A stretch of DNA of 40,395 nt, taken from positions 1-40,395 of the forward strand of contig CANMIP010000038.1 of NCBI GenBank assembly GCA_947497945.1, given 5' to 3'. Position 1 is the stretch's first letter, and the number at the start of each line of letters is the position of its first letter. This document shows, one piece after another, positions 8,005 to 17,286 of the stretch. The notes under the pieces were generated by a model, which saw nothing but the letters and a program-made list of their open reading frames with translations, was not told where the DNA came from and did not search any database. The position numbers and the translations under genes were made by a program. Source of the stretch: an uncultured Tropicimonas sp. (GTDB lineage: Bacteria > Pseudomonadota > Alphaproteobacteria > Rhodobacterales > Rhodobacteraceae).

Positions 8005-8871
8005 ATGAGCAACTACCTAATCTTGGCCCTCCTGGCCGTTCTGATCCTCGGCGGTCTGATCGGCTGCAATGTACTCGCACGCTATCACGGGTTTGGCGCA
8101 AAGGTGCTGAGCCCCGAACAGCTTTCGCACCGGCTGAAGCCGGCATATCGCAGTTATACGCCGGAGGGCGCTGGCCCCTGGCCCACGGCCCTGCTCTTCT
8201 CGGGCTGTGACGGGCCGAAGGACAATATGGAGCGATGGGCGGCAGACCTGGTCGCGCAGGGTTGGGCCTCGCTGATCGTCGACAGCCACGGACCGCGCGG
8301 CTATGACGACGCACAACTGTGGCGGCTGATCTGCATCGGACAACTCCTGCCGGGGCCGGAACGCGCCGGAGATGTCGCGGTTGCCATCGAAGATGCTCGC
8401 GCGATGCCCTTCGTTGATCCGGACCGGATCGTGTTGGTCGGCGCGTCCCATGGCGGCTGGTCGGTGCTCGACATGCTGTCTCTGCACGGTCAGGAAACGC
8501 CGCCGCACAACCTGACAGTCTGGCCCGAGTCCATTCGCGAACACGGGTTGGAAGGGATCGTCGGCATGGTGCTGCTGTACCCCTATTGCGGCATCGCCAG
8601 CCAGGTCTATGGCAGTGGCTGGAAGGACGACGTGCCTGCGCTCTTCCTGCTTGTCGAGGATGACAGCGTCGTCAACGAGGATTCCTGCATCGGCGTGATC
8701 GAACGGATGCGCGAAGCCGGTCGGCCTGTCGAAGCGCATCTGTTCAAGGGAACCACTCATGGATTCGACCAGGCAGACAAGAACGCGTTGAGTACGCTGG
8801 AATTTTCGCCCGAAGCAACCGTGCAGGCGATGGAAATATCTGCCCGGTTCCTGGAACGGGTTTCTCGCTAG
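8005..8871 (+). CDS. dienelactone-hydrolase-like alpha/beta hydrolase, membrane-anchored or secreted
   Basis: 288 residues from ATG 8005, with GGTGAG seven bases upstream; ATG 7990 is an alternative adding five residues. The N-terminus is one hydrophobic helix (YLILALLAVLILGGLIGCNVLA). A cysteine after the helix looks lipobox-like (LIGC), so it could be a lipoprotein. The hydrolase fold follows: oxyanion region LLFSGCDGP, DSHGPRG, nucleophile elbow VGASHGGWS (Ser near 148), an acid in LLVEDDS, and the catalytic-type His in KGTTHGFD (near 252). These fit the dienelactone hydrolase family, which cleaves small esters or lactones. It stands alone between the tRNA region and an IS remnant; the substrate is unknown. 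Confidence 0.85.
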   Translation: MSNYLILALLAVLILGGLIGCNVLARYHGFGAKVLSPEQLSHRLKPAYRSYTPEGAGPWPTALLFSGCDGPKDNMERWAADLVAQGWASLIVDSHGPRGYDDAQLWRLICIGQLLPGPERAGDVAVAIEDARAMPFVDPDRIVLVGASHGGWSVLDMLSLHGQETPPHNLTVWPESIREHGLEGIVGMVLLYPYCGIASQVYGSGWKDDVPALFLLVEDDSVVNEDSCIGVIERMREAGRPVEAHLFKGTTHGFDQADKNALSTLEFSPEATVQAMEISARFLERVSR

Positions 8872-8964
8872 GCTGGTTTCAGCCGCAGAACGAAGACAGG
8901 TTCTTTGCGGAGTTGCGGGATATTGGACATGACGGCGGCCAGGACGCAGCTTGCCGACCCTTTG

Positions 8965-9115
8965 CGACCACGTCGAAGTCGGAGGCGCCCGATCGAGCGG
9001 AACCTCCAGGCCCAAAAGCCGGACAGAAAATGGGGCGCTGACATCTCCTGCATCTGGACGGCACAGGGCGGGCTTCACGTCGCCGTCATGCTCGACCTCC
9101 ACACGCGGTGGGTGC
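8965..9115 (+). mobile_element. IS3-family transposase OrfB fragment (degenerate)
   Basis: About 50 codons in one frame read RPIERNLQAQKPDRKWGADI, SCIWTAQGGLHVAV and MLDLHTR, the start of the rve (DDE) integrase core of IS3-family OrfB. The first catalytic Asp is present in WGADI (near 9040). Homology stops at about 9115, and the second and third acidic residues, OrfA and terminal repeats are not seen. It is a dead remnant about 100 bp after the hydrolase gene. Confidence 0.8.
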
Positions 9116-9217
9116 CCACCACTGAGACCACAGGGGAAGTCTTTCCGGCGAACTGGGAAATCCGACGAGCGCGTGATTTGCCCAGCAGAACCGAGGGACG
9201 CCTCGTTCGTGAATTGC

Positions 9218-9242
9218 TCCCGCTCCAGAGCCAGGAGCGGGA
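9218..9242 (+). terminator. terminator-like hairpin
   Basis: CCCGCTCC (9219-9226) and GGAGCGGG (9234-9241) pair with a 7-nt loop; one more T-A pair extends the stem to 9218/9242. The sequence CACTTTATTT follows, an imperfect T tract for plus-strand transcription coming from the hydrolase and IS remnant side. Confidence 0.5.
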
Positions 9243-9313
9243 CACTTTATTTCTCACGGTCCTGCGAATGCCAATTGGTGGCATCACGGATGCGCTTGCC
9301 TGTTCAAGCCCGG

Positions 9314-10846
9314 TCAGGCCCGCGCCACCTCCACAAAACGGCGACGTGTACTGTCCCAAGAGAGCGTAATCGACTTGAGATTGTCGTCCAGCGTGCAGCT
9401 CCCTCCCGCGAGAGCAATGTTACCGGCCGCGCTACGTACCGTGATGGGATCGGCAACGCCGTTGGTCGCCACGAGTGTTACCGTTGTGTTCGGAGGATGA
9501 ATGCTGCTCGTCTTCGTCTTGGCAATAACGCAGTTGATCGTGTCGAGGTTTTGCCCCGCACCACCTTCAGACGAGAGCGAATAGCACGAAGAGGTGTTCG
9601 GCAAGTCCACCGTAGCCTCCGATGAGACTTTGAGGCCGTTATTGACGTCGATGTAGTCCTCAACCGGGGTGAATGACCCTCCATGGGTCGTGCTCCCGAT
9701 CTTGACATTGACCGCGTTCACGACGCTTGGAATGTAGATATGTCGATCATATGTCCCCTCGGACACGAATGTCGTGTTCGAGATCTCGGCTCCGTCGACA
9801 GCTTCAAGCCAGATATAGTTTGACGCGGTATAGGCGGTTGCGAGCTTGCAGTTCGAAATCTTGAAGTTCCGCGCGGTCGAACTTGCTACATGGACAAATC
9901 TCTCGGCGTTCTCCATCCCGGTATTTAGGATCTGAACCTCGTGCCCCTCGTTGTACATCAAGGTGACATCGTCCCCGAGGTGAGAGCGACCATTCATGCC
10001 GCCGCCTTCGAACAGAACCCGACCCGGACAATTGTTGCCGCCATCATTGAGGATAGCCACGGCAGACAACTCACCGCCACCTGCCCCAGAGCGCGTAAAC
10101 CAGGAGTTGTCGAAGTGACATTCCAGAACGACCCCCTTCAACTTGAGGGCAGAGGCACCACATTGGTCGACAATCGTGTTGCGCATCCGAAAGTTCTGAA
10201 CGAAGGGCCCGGCCGTGCTGGCGCCTTCTGCCACGATACCATTGCGGCCACAGCCCTGGATCGTACAGCCTTCGATATCAACTGTATCGACCCAGGTCCC
10301 GACAGCCCCCGGAATCAGGGAAACACCGTCCTGCGACGACATCGTCTCGTCGCCACCGATGTAGAGATCTCGCCACCCGATCCGAACCGTGCTCGTGGTA
10401 TCGCTGACCGAGAACACAGGCGCGTCGGAATACGGATAGAACCTCGTCTTGTAGATTGACGTTCCGACAATCCGAACATCCGATTTCATGACCACGTTGC
10501 ATTTGATCGTGAGCTCACCAACACCGAGTTCGCCAAGACGGTTGGCATGGATGTAGTCAATTGCCGCCTGGACCGCCTCGGTCTCGTCGGAACCATCTCC
10601 CTTTACACCAAACTGCTCGAGGGTCGGCCGTCGGCCTGGTTGCGCCGGAACCCGAAGCCGCGTCCCGCACGCGGTCGACAAATGATGATCCGCCGCCTCC
10701 GAAGCCGCGACCTCGTAGGTGAAGCCCTCTTTGAGGAGAGTGATCGTATCCCCTTCAATATAGGTCTCCACAGAGGATAGCAGCGTCGGAAGATCCGCGA
10801 CGAACCTTCTGGTGAACTTTTCCGTATTTCCACGAATAATGGACAT
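9314..10846 (-). CDS. right-handed beta-helix protein (pectate-lyase-3/tailspike type)
   Basis: 510 residues, ATG 10844-10846 with GAGGAAATAG upstream. After an N-terminal head of about 75 residues comes LEQFGVKGDGSDETEAVQAAIDYIHAN, the classic opening of the Pectate_lyase_3 / glycosyl hydrolase 28-like fold seen in polysaccharide depolymerases and phage tailspikes. Repeating short strands follow (VDIEGCTIQGCGRNGI, NFRMRNTIVDQCGASAL, NFKISNCKLA, AEISNTTF), typical of parallel beta-helix rungs. No signal peptide is present. It overlaps nothing and follows its small partner gene by 8 bp. It could be a polysaccharide lyase or hydrolase of the adjacent polysaccharide locus, or a stranded tail-fibre-like gene. 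The catalytic residues cannot be named. Confidence 0.8.
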   Translation of the reverse strand: MSIIRGNTEKFTRRFVADLPTLLSSVETYIEGDTITLLKEGFTYEVAASEAADHHLSTACGTRLRVPAQPGRRPTLEQFGVKGDGSDETEAVQAAIDYIHANRLGELGVGELTIKCNVVMKSDVRIVGTSIYKTRFYPYSDAPVFSVSDTTSTVRIGWRDLYIGGDETMSSQDGVSLIPGAVGTWVDTVDIEGCTIQGCGRNGIVAEGASTAGPFVQNFRMRNTIVDQCGASALKLKGVVLECHFDNSWFTRSGAGGGELSAVAILNDGGNNCPGRVLFEGGGMNGRSHLGDDVTLMYNEGHEVQILNTGMENAERFVHVASSTARNFKISNCKLATAYTASNYIWLEAVDGAEISNTTFVSEGTYDRHIYIPSVVNAVNVKIGSTTHGGSFTPVEDYIDVNNGLKVSSEATVDLPNTSSCYSLSSEGGAGQNLDTINCVIAKTKTSSIHPPNTTVTLVATNGVADPITVRSAAGNIALAGGSCTLDDNLKSITLSWDSTRRRFVEVARA

Positions 10847-10854
10847 CTATTTCC

Positions 10855-11142
10855 TCACTGGTTCCAGCGCACTCGGAAGGCGCTGGTGCCTACCGGATTG
10901 AAACGGATCGTCGAGCGGTTCGCGACCATGACGGTGTCGGCAGCGTCGGTTGCAGTTTCAAATGTCTCCCACAGACCGTTGCGTCCCACGCGTTGTAGTT
11001 CGACCGAGCCGCCAACCTCGATGTCGAGCGCAACGTCTTTTGCGTGGTGTTCGAAACCCTTGAGGTCGTTCAGGTCTGCAGGCAGGTCGTCGTCATCAAG
11101 CCAGCCAGGAAGAGTAATGGCGGTAGTGCGCCAGATGCTCAT
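10855..11142 (-). CDS. small protein paired with the beta-helix gene
   Basis: 95 residues, ATG 11140-11142 after GGAGTGACACA. It is acidic in the first half (LDDDDLPADLNDL) and strand-rich in the second (VELQRVGRNGLWETFETAT, TIRFNPVGTSAFRVRWNQ). The second half resembles small beta-sandwich proteins found beside phage tail or surface fibre genes, but I recognise no family. Its stop lies 8 bp before the start of the beta-helix gene, so the two are probably co-transcribed and may form one complex. Confidence 0.65.
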   Translation of the reverse strand: MSIWRTTAITLPGWLDDDDLPADLNDLKGFEHHAKDVALDIEVGGSVELQRVGRNGLWETFETATDAADTVMVANRSTIRFNPVGTSAFRVRWNQ

Positions 11143-11537
11143 TGTGTCACTCCACTTTCGGGTAAGGCCGCAAGGTCGCAGCTAAAAAGGCCCGCAGAGA
11201 ATGATTAAAGATCGTTAACATCGGCCAACCCCACCGTACGCTGCCCGGGCATCCGCGTGACGTTCACGGAAACGCTCTACGGGAAGGACCGCGAACCACG
11301 CAAAGCCTCGGCCAATCTCGCCAGGCTTTCACGACAAGAAATGGGGACAAAGGGCTGGTGGCTGTGCAGGCGTCCCAAAGCTTTTTTCGTGGCCTGTCCT
11401 CGCATCCGTGAGACGCGATAATTCAAGTTTTCAAGGCGCGGCTATTTCCATACAAGAGTGCTCAAGAGTTGCTCGGACGAGATTTACCAGATGAATTCTC
11501 CAATTGCTTCAGGTTGTCGACGCTCGGGAAGGGCGGA
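11143..11537. other. divergent intergenic region before the polysaccharide genes
   Basis: 395 bp between the divergent small-protein and glycosyltransferase genes. It must hold promoters for both directions; it includes AT-richer stretches (GATTAAAGATCGTTAACATC near 11200, TAATTCAAGTTTTCAAG near 11420), but I see no clean -35/-10 pair and no convincing small gene. Confidence 0.4.
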
Positions 11538-12671
11538 ATGACGCGCCCGTTTCGCATCCTTTTCGATGCCCATACTTTTGACACTGGCTGGCAGGGGACA
11601 ACAACTTACCTTGCCGGCGTTGTGAACGCTCTGCCTGAAGCCATGGAACGACTAGCCCCCGGACAAAAAACGGAAATTTTCTGCGCCGCTGCGACAGAGA
11701 CGTTGATCTCCCAAGCCATCTCGGTTCCCTTCACCTTCGTTCCGATCCGTACGGGCTTTGTCGCACGGAACACGATCGACCTTCCGAAGGCGGCGGCCGA
11801 GATCGGCGCCGATCTTGTCGTGAGCCAATATGTCCGGCCATTTCGCAGCCCTTGCCCGACCCTCAGCGTGATCCATGACGTCCTGTTTCTGGACTATCCG
11901 GAGAGCTTCTCCTGGAGATATCGCAAGACCCGTGGCGCGCTGTTCGGTTGGTCCGCACGGCGCTCGACGAAGGTCGCGACTGTATCACGCTACTCGGCAG
12001 AGCGGATTGCGGCGCATTTCGGCATCCCGTCCGCTTCCATTCTTCTGACGCCGAACTCGGTCGATCCGGTCTTTGTCAACGCCGTCCGTCCGACAGCAAG
12101 CCAGACGCAACGTCCGCTGAAACTGCTTTCCGTGTCCCGACTTGAGCAACGCAAGCGGCATGAATGGGGTATTCGCGCGGTCGAGAACCTGAGCCAGGCG
12201 GGAATCTCTGCGGAATATCTGATAATAGGCGGGGGCGAAGGCCCATATGCGGACAGGCTGAAGGCGGAAGTCGCAGCCGCCAAGGCGGCCGGACTGTCGG
12301 TCGAAATCAAGGACAGCGTCCCCTTTGCAGACCTGGTCTCGGCTTATGCCAGTGCGGATCTTTTCCTCTGCCCGAGCGAATCTGAAGGGTTCGGCATCCC
12401 CGTGATCGAAGCGGCAGCAGCGGGAACACCTTGCGTGGTCTCGAACGGAGGCGCCCTGGCCGAGTTCGAAGGCGCCTTTGTCGGACAAAGCTTTGTCGCG
12501 GGCGACATGGAAGGCTTCCTTGCGGCCGTCCGCAAGGTCGCCGCCAACATAGACACATATCTCGAGCAAGCCGCCGCCAAACGCCGGGCGGTTGCCGATC
12601 GCTACCAATGGTCGAGCGTCGCGGATGTCTATGCGGCAACAATTATCGAGATGGAACACTCAGCCGCATGA
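11538..12671 (+). CDS. GT4-type glycosyltransferase
   Basis: 377 residues from ATG 11538, supported by GGGAAGGGCGGA just upstream; the frame extends to 11469 without support. It shows the GT-B fold of glycosyltransferase family 4: N-terminal ILFDAHTFDTGWQGTTTYLAGVV; sugar-nucleotide domain with LLSVSRLEQRKRHEWGIRA, LIIGGGEGPYADRL; and the EX7E-type site SESEGFGIPVIEAAAAGTP. It transfers an activated sugar in the cytoplasm during surface polysaccharide assembly. Its stop overlaps the start of the next gene (ATGA), so it is translationally coupled with the GT2 gene. Donor and acceptor are unknown. Confidence 0.93.
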   Translation: MTRPFRILFDAHTFDTGWQGTTTYLAGVVNALPEAMERLAPGQKTEIFCAAATETLISQAISVPFTFVPIRTGFVARNTIDLPKAAAEIGADLVVSQYVRPFRSPCPTLSVIHDVLFLDYPESFSWRYRKTRGALFGWSARRSTKVATVSRYSAERIAAHFGIPSASILLTPNSVDPVFVNAVRPTASQTQRPLKLLSVSRLEQRKRHEWGIRAVENLSQAGISAEYLIIGGGEGPYADRLKAEVAAAKAAGLSVEIKDSVPFADLVSAYASADLFLCPSESEGFGIPVIEAAAAGTPCVVSNGGALAEFEGAFVGQSFVAGDMEGFLAAVRKVAANIDTYLEQAAAKRRAVADRYQWSSVADVYAATIIEMEHSAA

Positions 12672-13513
12672 TTTCCATAATCACCGTTACTCATAATTCC
12701 TACGAACTTATGTCCGACTACGTGGACAGCTTCCTTGCCCATCATTCAAAAGGCAATGCGCTCGGGCAATTCGAATTCATCTTCATCGAGAATTCGGGAG
12801 ATGAAAGGATCGTCGAGCATACCGAGAAGCTCCAAAATGCCGGCTTTTCGGCTCGTTCCGAGCTCATGGAAAACCGGGGGTTCGGTGCGGGATGCAATCT
12901 GGGTGCGTCTCTGGCCACCGGCGATATCCTGGTCTTTGCGAATCCCGACTTGCAGTTCACGTCCGAGATTAGAGAACTCGAGGCCGCGTTCGGAACAACC
13001 AATTGGGGAACGGTTGCTCAGACCGGCGAGCGCGGAAGAATTTACGCCTTCGATCTCCTGCCTGAATATCGGAATATCCTGACCGAGCTGATGCGTATTT
13101 CCCGTTTCTGCCACAGGATAAAGGCGCTGCAAAAATACGCCTATCCAGTGGGGTCCTTCATGGTCGTTCCCCGCGCTTCCTTCGAGGCGTCTGGAGGATT
13201 CGATGAACGGTTCTTCCTGTATTACGAAGAAGCCGAACTCAGTCGCCGCCTGCACGCGGCACTTGGCCCGCCGATCTTCCTGCCGTCGGTCCATGTGCGG
13301 CATGAAACCTTCGGAACTCAAACCAGCTCCGACTTCACCTTCGAACAGGAGGCAATCAGCATGGTCAAATATGCCGACATTATCGGACGCCCGGAACTGG
13401 CACGGAAGCGCGTCCGGATGCTGCGGTTGCTGTCCTACCTGTCCGCGAAGGCGGGGGTACGGGCCGAATTTCATGAGCAAGCGATCGCTGGCAAGACGCG
13501 TAGTGCTGGGTAA
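12668..13513 (+). CDS. GT2-type glycosyltransferase (rhamnosyltransferase-like)
   Basis: 281 residues, ATG 12668-12670 overlapping the TGA of the GT4 gene. Opening ISIITVTHNSYEL and ENRGFGAGCNLGASLATGDILVFANPDLQF are typical of GT2 enzymes of the WbbL/rhamnosyltransferase group, with NPD in the DxD position. GGFDERFFLYYEEAELSRRL is the acceptor-side signature. It works with the neighbouring GT4 and sulfotransferase genes in making a sulfated surface glycan. No membrane segment is evident. Confidence 0.93.
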   Translation: MISIITVTHNSYELMSDYVDSFLAHHSKGNALGQFEFIFIENSGDERIVEHTEKLQNAGFSARSELMENRGFGAGCNLGASLATGDILVFANPDLQFTSEIRELEAAFGTTNWGTVAQTGERGRIYAFDLLPEYRNILTELMRISRFCHRIKALQKYAYPVGSFMVVPRASFEASGGFDERFFLYYEEAELSRRLHAALGPPIFLPSVHVRHETFGTQTSSDFTFEQEAISMVKYADIIGRPELARKRVRMLRLLSYLSAKAGVRAEFHEQAIAGKTRSAG

Positions 13514-13533
13514 GATGGCCGAAAAGTGTGCAC

Positions 13534-14451
13534 ATGTTTGAGATAGATTTCTTTGTCGTCGGCACGCAGAAAGGCGGCACGACGAGTCTTCATGACATAT
13601 TGAACGAACACCCGGACATATGCCTTCCGAGCATCAAGGAGACTCACTATTTCAGCCATTCGGACCGGCGCGAACGCGGCCCCGATTGGTATCGCAGCCA
13701 ATTTCCGGCGCGTGGTAGCTCCATTACTGGAGAAGTCGATCCGGAATACATGTTCTCCCCTCTTGCAGCGAAACGAATTTCCGAAGAAACTCCGGCAAGA
13801 AAAATCGCGTTTGTTCTGCGAAACCCGATCCGAAGAGCGTATTCGCAATTTCTCATGAGTGTGCGGCGCGGCTATGAAACACTTTCCTTTCGTGAAGCGC
13901 TTCTTCTCGAAAACGATCGCCTTTCTGGAGACCGGGCCAGTTTTGCCTATGATGAATGGAGCTATGCGTCGCGCAGCCTTTACTCGGCACAAATTGAGAG
14001 GTTCCTGAGCGAAATACCCCGGGTGGAGCCCTTGTTCCTGCGTTCGGAAACCCTGACCGCCGATGCAGACGATTCCGGCTACAACCAGTTTTGCCGGTTC
14101 GTCGGAACGACGCCCCGTCCGGATCTCCTGGCAAATGGAACGCGCAGCAATGTCGCAAGCCAGCCACGCCATGCCGGGATACGGGACTTTATCTATGCGA
14201 ATAACGGCCGTTCCGGCCTGAGACGCCAGATAACAGCACTACTGCCAACGTCTTTGAAAGTCAGGATTTTCAAGATGATCGACGGCTTGAACCAGCAACC
14301 CATTGCGCAGAAAGACGAGACGGCTTTCGATGATCTTCCCGAACCGGTGTTGGCAAGCATGGCGCGCGACATCGAGAGATGCGAGGACCTGACAGGGCTC
14401 GACCTGTCGTCCTGGCGCGAAGATTTGGAAACCCTTCAAGACAGGGCGTAA
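13534..14451 (+). CDS. sulfotransferase
   Basis: 305 residues from ATG 13534 (GTG 13528 possible). It has the PAPS-binding 5'-phosphosulfate loop GTQKGGTTSL (residues 10-19) and the 3'-phosphate motif RNPIRRAYSQF (Arg96, Ser104), plus EVDPEYMF between them. These features define the sulfotransferase family (Sulfotransfer_1/3), which moves sulfate from PAPS to a sugar hydroxyl. It follows the GT2 gene by 20 bp on the same strand, so the likely acceptor is the polysaccharide made here. No PAPS synthesis gene lies in the window. Confidence 0.9.
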   Translation: MFEIDFFVVGTQKGGTTSLHDILNEHPDICLPSIKETHYFSHSDRRERGPDWYRSQFPARGSSITGEVDPEYMFSPLAAKRISEETPARKIAFVLRNPIRRAYSQFLMSVRRGYETLSFREALLLENDRLSGDRASFAYDEWSYASRSLYSAQIERFLSEIPRVEPLFLRSETLTADADDSGYNQFCRFVGTTPRPDLLANGTRSNVASQPRHAGIRDFIYANNGRSGLRRQITALLPTSLKVRIFKMIDGLNQQPIAQKDETAFDDLPEPVLASMARDIERCEDLTGLDLSSWREDLETLQDRA

Positions 14452-14597
14452 AAAGGCACGGACAGGCGTTCCCCTGGACATTCGGCTCCAGCGGCAGATG
14501 TCCCATATTACGGATCAAACGGCCCGCGTTTTCCGATCTCAGCGCCGATGCGGCAGGCCAGACGCCGTTTTTCAGCGCCTGGGCTACCCGCCGACGT

Positions 14598-15017
14598 TCA
14601 AAGAAACACCGGACCCACGGTCAGCAGGATATTTGCGAACCTTCGGGTCTCGCCGCTGGCGATCACGACAAGAGTGTCGGACGATTTGGCCGACGCATAG
14701 AAGGCCTCACGGCTGACGAAATCCATCGGCGTGCCTTCGGGCAAGATGTCCACGTATTCGCCATGCACGGTGTTTTCGAAGTCATCGGGCCAGGCCATCA
14801 TGCTTGCCTGTTCGACATTGATCAACTTGCAGACCGCTGCCAGAATTTCGGCACTCGGTATCGTTCCGGGAACGAAATTCAGATAGACAATCTCGGCGTT
14901 CCGCGGCGCGTTGGTGACGAAGGAATAATTCGCATCAGACACGAGGATCTGTGCCTTGTGTCCGGCTTTGGCGAGCGCCGAAAGCAATTGCGGGTGAATG
15001 ATGTCAGATTTGATCAT
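14598..15017 (-). CDS. RbsD/FucU-type sugar mutarotase
   Basis: 139 residues from ATG 15015-15017 with AGGAGGCCAC upstream. Opening MIKSDIIHPQLLSALAKAGHKAQILVSDANYS is the RbsD/FucU signature (His near position 8 and DAN motif), and EILAAVCKLINVEQA and FYASAKSSDTLVVIASGETRRFANILLTVG complete the family. These enzymes interconvert anomers or ring forms of fucose or ribose. The His/Asp pattern looks more FucU-like, but substrate choice is inference. It is 47 bp downstream of the SDR gene on the same strand, so the two form an operon for a sugar entering through the adjacent ABC importer. Confidence 0.9.
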   Translation of the reverse strand: MIKSDIIHPQLLSALAKAGHKAQILVSDANYSFVTNAPRNAEIVYLNFVPGTIPSAEILAAVCKLINVEQASMMAWPDDFENTVHGEYVDILPEGTPMDFVSREAFYASAKSSDTLVVIASGETRRFANILLTVGPVFL

Positions 15018-15064
15018 GTGGCCTCCTTGCGAAGGCGCCACTCTCGCGGCGCCCTCGGACCCGA

Positions 15065-15829
15065 TTACATGCGGTAGATGCCGCCATTCACATCGATCGT
15101 GGCGCCAGTGATGAACCCGTCGAATTCGGACGCCAGGAAAGTGATTGTCCGGGCCACGTCTTCCGATGTGCCGGCCCGGCCGAGCGGGATCCCCTTGACG
15201 GTCTCGTCGGCGGATTCCTTGCTGGTGTGCCGGTCGTGGAAACGCGTTCCCAGGATCAGGCCGGGCGCCACGGCATTGACCCGAATGCCGAACTCTCCGA
15301 GTTCCGCCGCCAGCGACCGGGTCCAGGTCAGGACGGCGCCCTTGGTCATTGAGTAGGCCAGCGACCCCGAATGCCCGCCAGACCGCCCGGCCAACGACGC
15401 AAGGTTGACGACGCTCGCGCCAGCTTCAGCCTGCTTCAGATGTGGCAACGCGGCCTGGGTGACATGCAGCATGGTGGTCATGTTCACGTCGATCACGGTC
15501 TTCCAGAAATCGGGTTCGATCTCTCCAAGCCACTTGCGCGCGATGATGCCACCAACATTGTTGACGAGTACATCGATCCCGCCAAGGAACTCCGCGCCCT
15601 TGGCCACACAGGCCTCGGCCTCTTCCTTGCTCGTCAGATCGGCTGCACCAAAGGCTGCCCGCTGCCCAAGGGACTCTGCCAGTTCAACGAGTTTCTGCGG
15701 GCCTTCGCTGCCGCTGAAATAGTGAATGTAGATATCGCAACCGGCTTCAATCAGGCATTTGGCCGTGTGAAACCCGATGCCTTGCTCAGCACCGGTGATG
15801 AAGACCTTCTTGCCTTGCAATTTTTCCAT
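15065..15829 (-). CDS. SDR-family sugar/alcohol dehydrogenase
   Basis: 254 residues from ATG 15827-15829, with GGAGACGGAAA upstream. Classical SDR: cofactor loop VFITGAEQGIGF, NNVGG, active-site Ser in VVNLASLAGRSGG, then YSMTK (Tyr-x3-Lys), and IRVNAVAPGLILGTRF; C-terminus ATIDVNGGIYRM. No Asp after the second strand at the usual NAD position (YIHYFSG), so NADP may be preferred. In operon with the mutarotase gene, it probably oxidises the imported, desulfated sugar. The exact sugar is unknown. Confidence 0.9.
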   Translation of the reverse strand: MEKLQGKKVFITGAEQGIGFHTAKCLIEAGCDIYIHYFSGSEGPQKLVELAESLGQRAAFGAADLTSKEEAEACVAKGAEFLGGIDVLVNNVGGIIARKWLGEIEPDFWKTVIDVNMTTMLHVTQAALPHLKQAEAGASVVNLASLAGRSGGHSGSLAYSMTKGAVLTWTRSLAAELGEFGIRVNAVAPGLILGTRFHDRHTSKESADETVKGIPLGRAGTSEDVARTITFLASEFDGFITGATIDVNGGIYRM

Positions 15830-16177
15830 TTTCCGTCTCCTAGATTTGGCTGATGGCTCTCTCGCGTGAAACGATCTTTCGGATCCACGCCGTGAGCTCT
15901 CATCCCGTGATTTCCGCTTCCTATCCGGACCTTCTCTCGCGAGCGCATCGAGATTGGCGAGCAGATCCGCATGGCGCCTCGTTTGTCCAGATTTGTAAAT
16001 CTTCGGGCGCTTATATGGGCCATTGCCCGTGCCTTGCCCATACCTGCAGTGCCCGGTGCGACAACGACTCCGGATCGTCATGGCTGCGCAAGCCTTCGCC
16101 CGTTGCGGAACCAGGCCGTGCCCCGGCCATTGAGAAGCTGCGCGCCGTCAGGCAGCAGGCCGTCCAGGAGTTTCAGC
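15830..16177. other. 348-bp gap between the SDR and ABC ATPase genes
   Basis: No gene with a start signal. A minus-strand reading after the ATPase stop gives LDGLLPDGAQLLNGRGTA and WFRNGRRLAQ, protein-like but short and without a start, possibly a degraded gene end. A promoter for the SDR-mutarotase pair should lie here. Confidence 0.35.
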
Positions 16178-17245
16178 CTACAATCTGAGCCCGCTATCCT
16201 TGTCAAACAGCAACGCAACCGAAGGATCATATCCGAACCGGATGGTTTCGCCCTGGCGAATCCGCTGCCCGGACCGATCCTCGATGCGCAGTTCGACGGG
16301 CCCGTAGGAACAGGTCACCAGCGCATGCCCCCCCATCGGCTCAACCAGTTCGACCAGCGCCGAATGCGGTTGCTCGGGGGCAATTTCAATCTGTTCCGGA
16401 CGAATTCCGACAACCAGGGAGAGATCCTGAGCGGCCTTCTCTGCCGCATCCACCGCGAGACCGGGAACGTCATCCAATCCGTCAGGATGAACGAGTCCGT
16501 CCTCTCCTTTCGCCCCATTGATGAAGTTCATCTGCGGTGTTCCGATAAAACCGGCGACAAACAGGTTGTCGGGGGCATCGTAGAGAGCCATCGGCGAGCC
16601 GATCTGCTCCACCATCCCGTGATTCAGCACCACGATCTTGTCCGCCATCGTCATGGCCTCGGTCTGGTCATGGGTCACGTAGATCGAGGTCGACTCGAGC
16701 CGTTGGTGCAACAGCTTCACCTCCTTGCGCATGGCGGTACGCAGCTTCGCGTCGAGATTGGAGAGCGGCTCATCGAACAAGAAGACCTCGGGCTTGCGCA
16801 CGATCGCCCGCCCCATTGCAACGCGCTGGCGTTGACCGCCCGAGAGTGCCTTGGGCTTGCGCTCGAGCAACTCGCTCAACCCCAGGATCTCTGCCGCCTC
16901 CGCGACGGCCGCATCCCGTTCAGGCTTGGGAACTCCCTGCAATTCAAGCGAAAACGACATGTTCTCCCGCACGCTCATATGTGGATAGAGCGCATAGGAC
17001 TGGAACACCATCGCGATATCGCGATCCTTCGGCATCAGGTCGTTTACCACGCGATCACCGATCCGGATGGTTCCGCCGCTCGGATCCTCGAGCCCGGCAA
17101 TCATCCTCAGGATCGTCGACTTCCCGCTGCCGGAGGGTCCGACCAGCGCCACGAATTCACGATCCTCGATGTCGATCGAAACGTCCTTGATGACGTCCAG
17201 AGCACCGAATGACTTGGTGATATTCTCCAACGTGACCTGGGTCAT
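16178..17245 (-). CDS. ABC sugar importer ATP-binding protein (UgpC/MalK type)
   Basis: 355 residues, ATG 17243-17245. Walker [10 protein letters not shown] (36-44), Q-loop in [10 protein letters not shown], signature LSGGQ (134-138), Walker B VFLFDEP (154-160) and H-loop His192 in [13 protein letters not shown]-terminal TOBE/OB regulatory domain follows ([31 protein letters not shown]). This is the shared ATPase type of carbohydrate CUT1 importers. It is divergent from the regulator and transporter genes and is the natural partner of the two permeases and binding protein, although on the opposite strand. Confidence 0.95.
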   Translation of the reverse strand: MTQVTLENITKSFGALDVIKDVSIDIEDREFVALVGPSGSGKSTILRMIAGLEDPSGGTIRIGDRVVNDLMPKDRDIAMVFQSYALYPHMSVRENMSFSLELQGVPKPERDAAVAEAAEILGLSELLERKPKALSGGQRQRVAMGRAIVRKPEVFLFDEPLSNLDAKLRTAMRKEVKLLHQRLESTSIYVTHDQTEAMTMADKIVVLNHGMVEQIGSPMALYDAPDNLFVAGFIGTPQMNFINGAKGEDGLVHPDGLDDVPGLAVDAAEKAAQDLSLVVGIRPEQIEIAPEQPHSALVELVEPMGGHALVTCSYGPVELRIEDRSGQRIRQGETIRFGYDPSVALLFDKDSGLRL

Positions 17246-17286
17246 GTCCGTCCTGCCTGTCGCCTGTCACCGGCAAGGATCGCCGC

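Noticed and set aside
8017-9102. 361-codon minus-strand open frame
   Set aside because: Antisense to the hydrolase gene, which has a catalytic triad pattern; the reverse frame has no recognisable domain.
9314-11142. Prophage remnant
   Set aside because: Apart from the tailspike-like fold there is no terminase, capsid, portal, tape-measure or lysis gene nearby.
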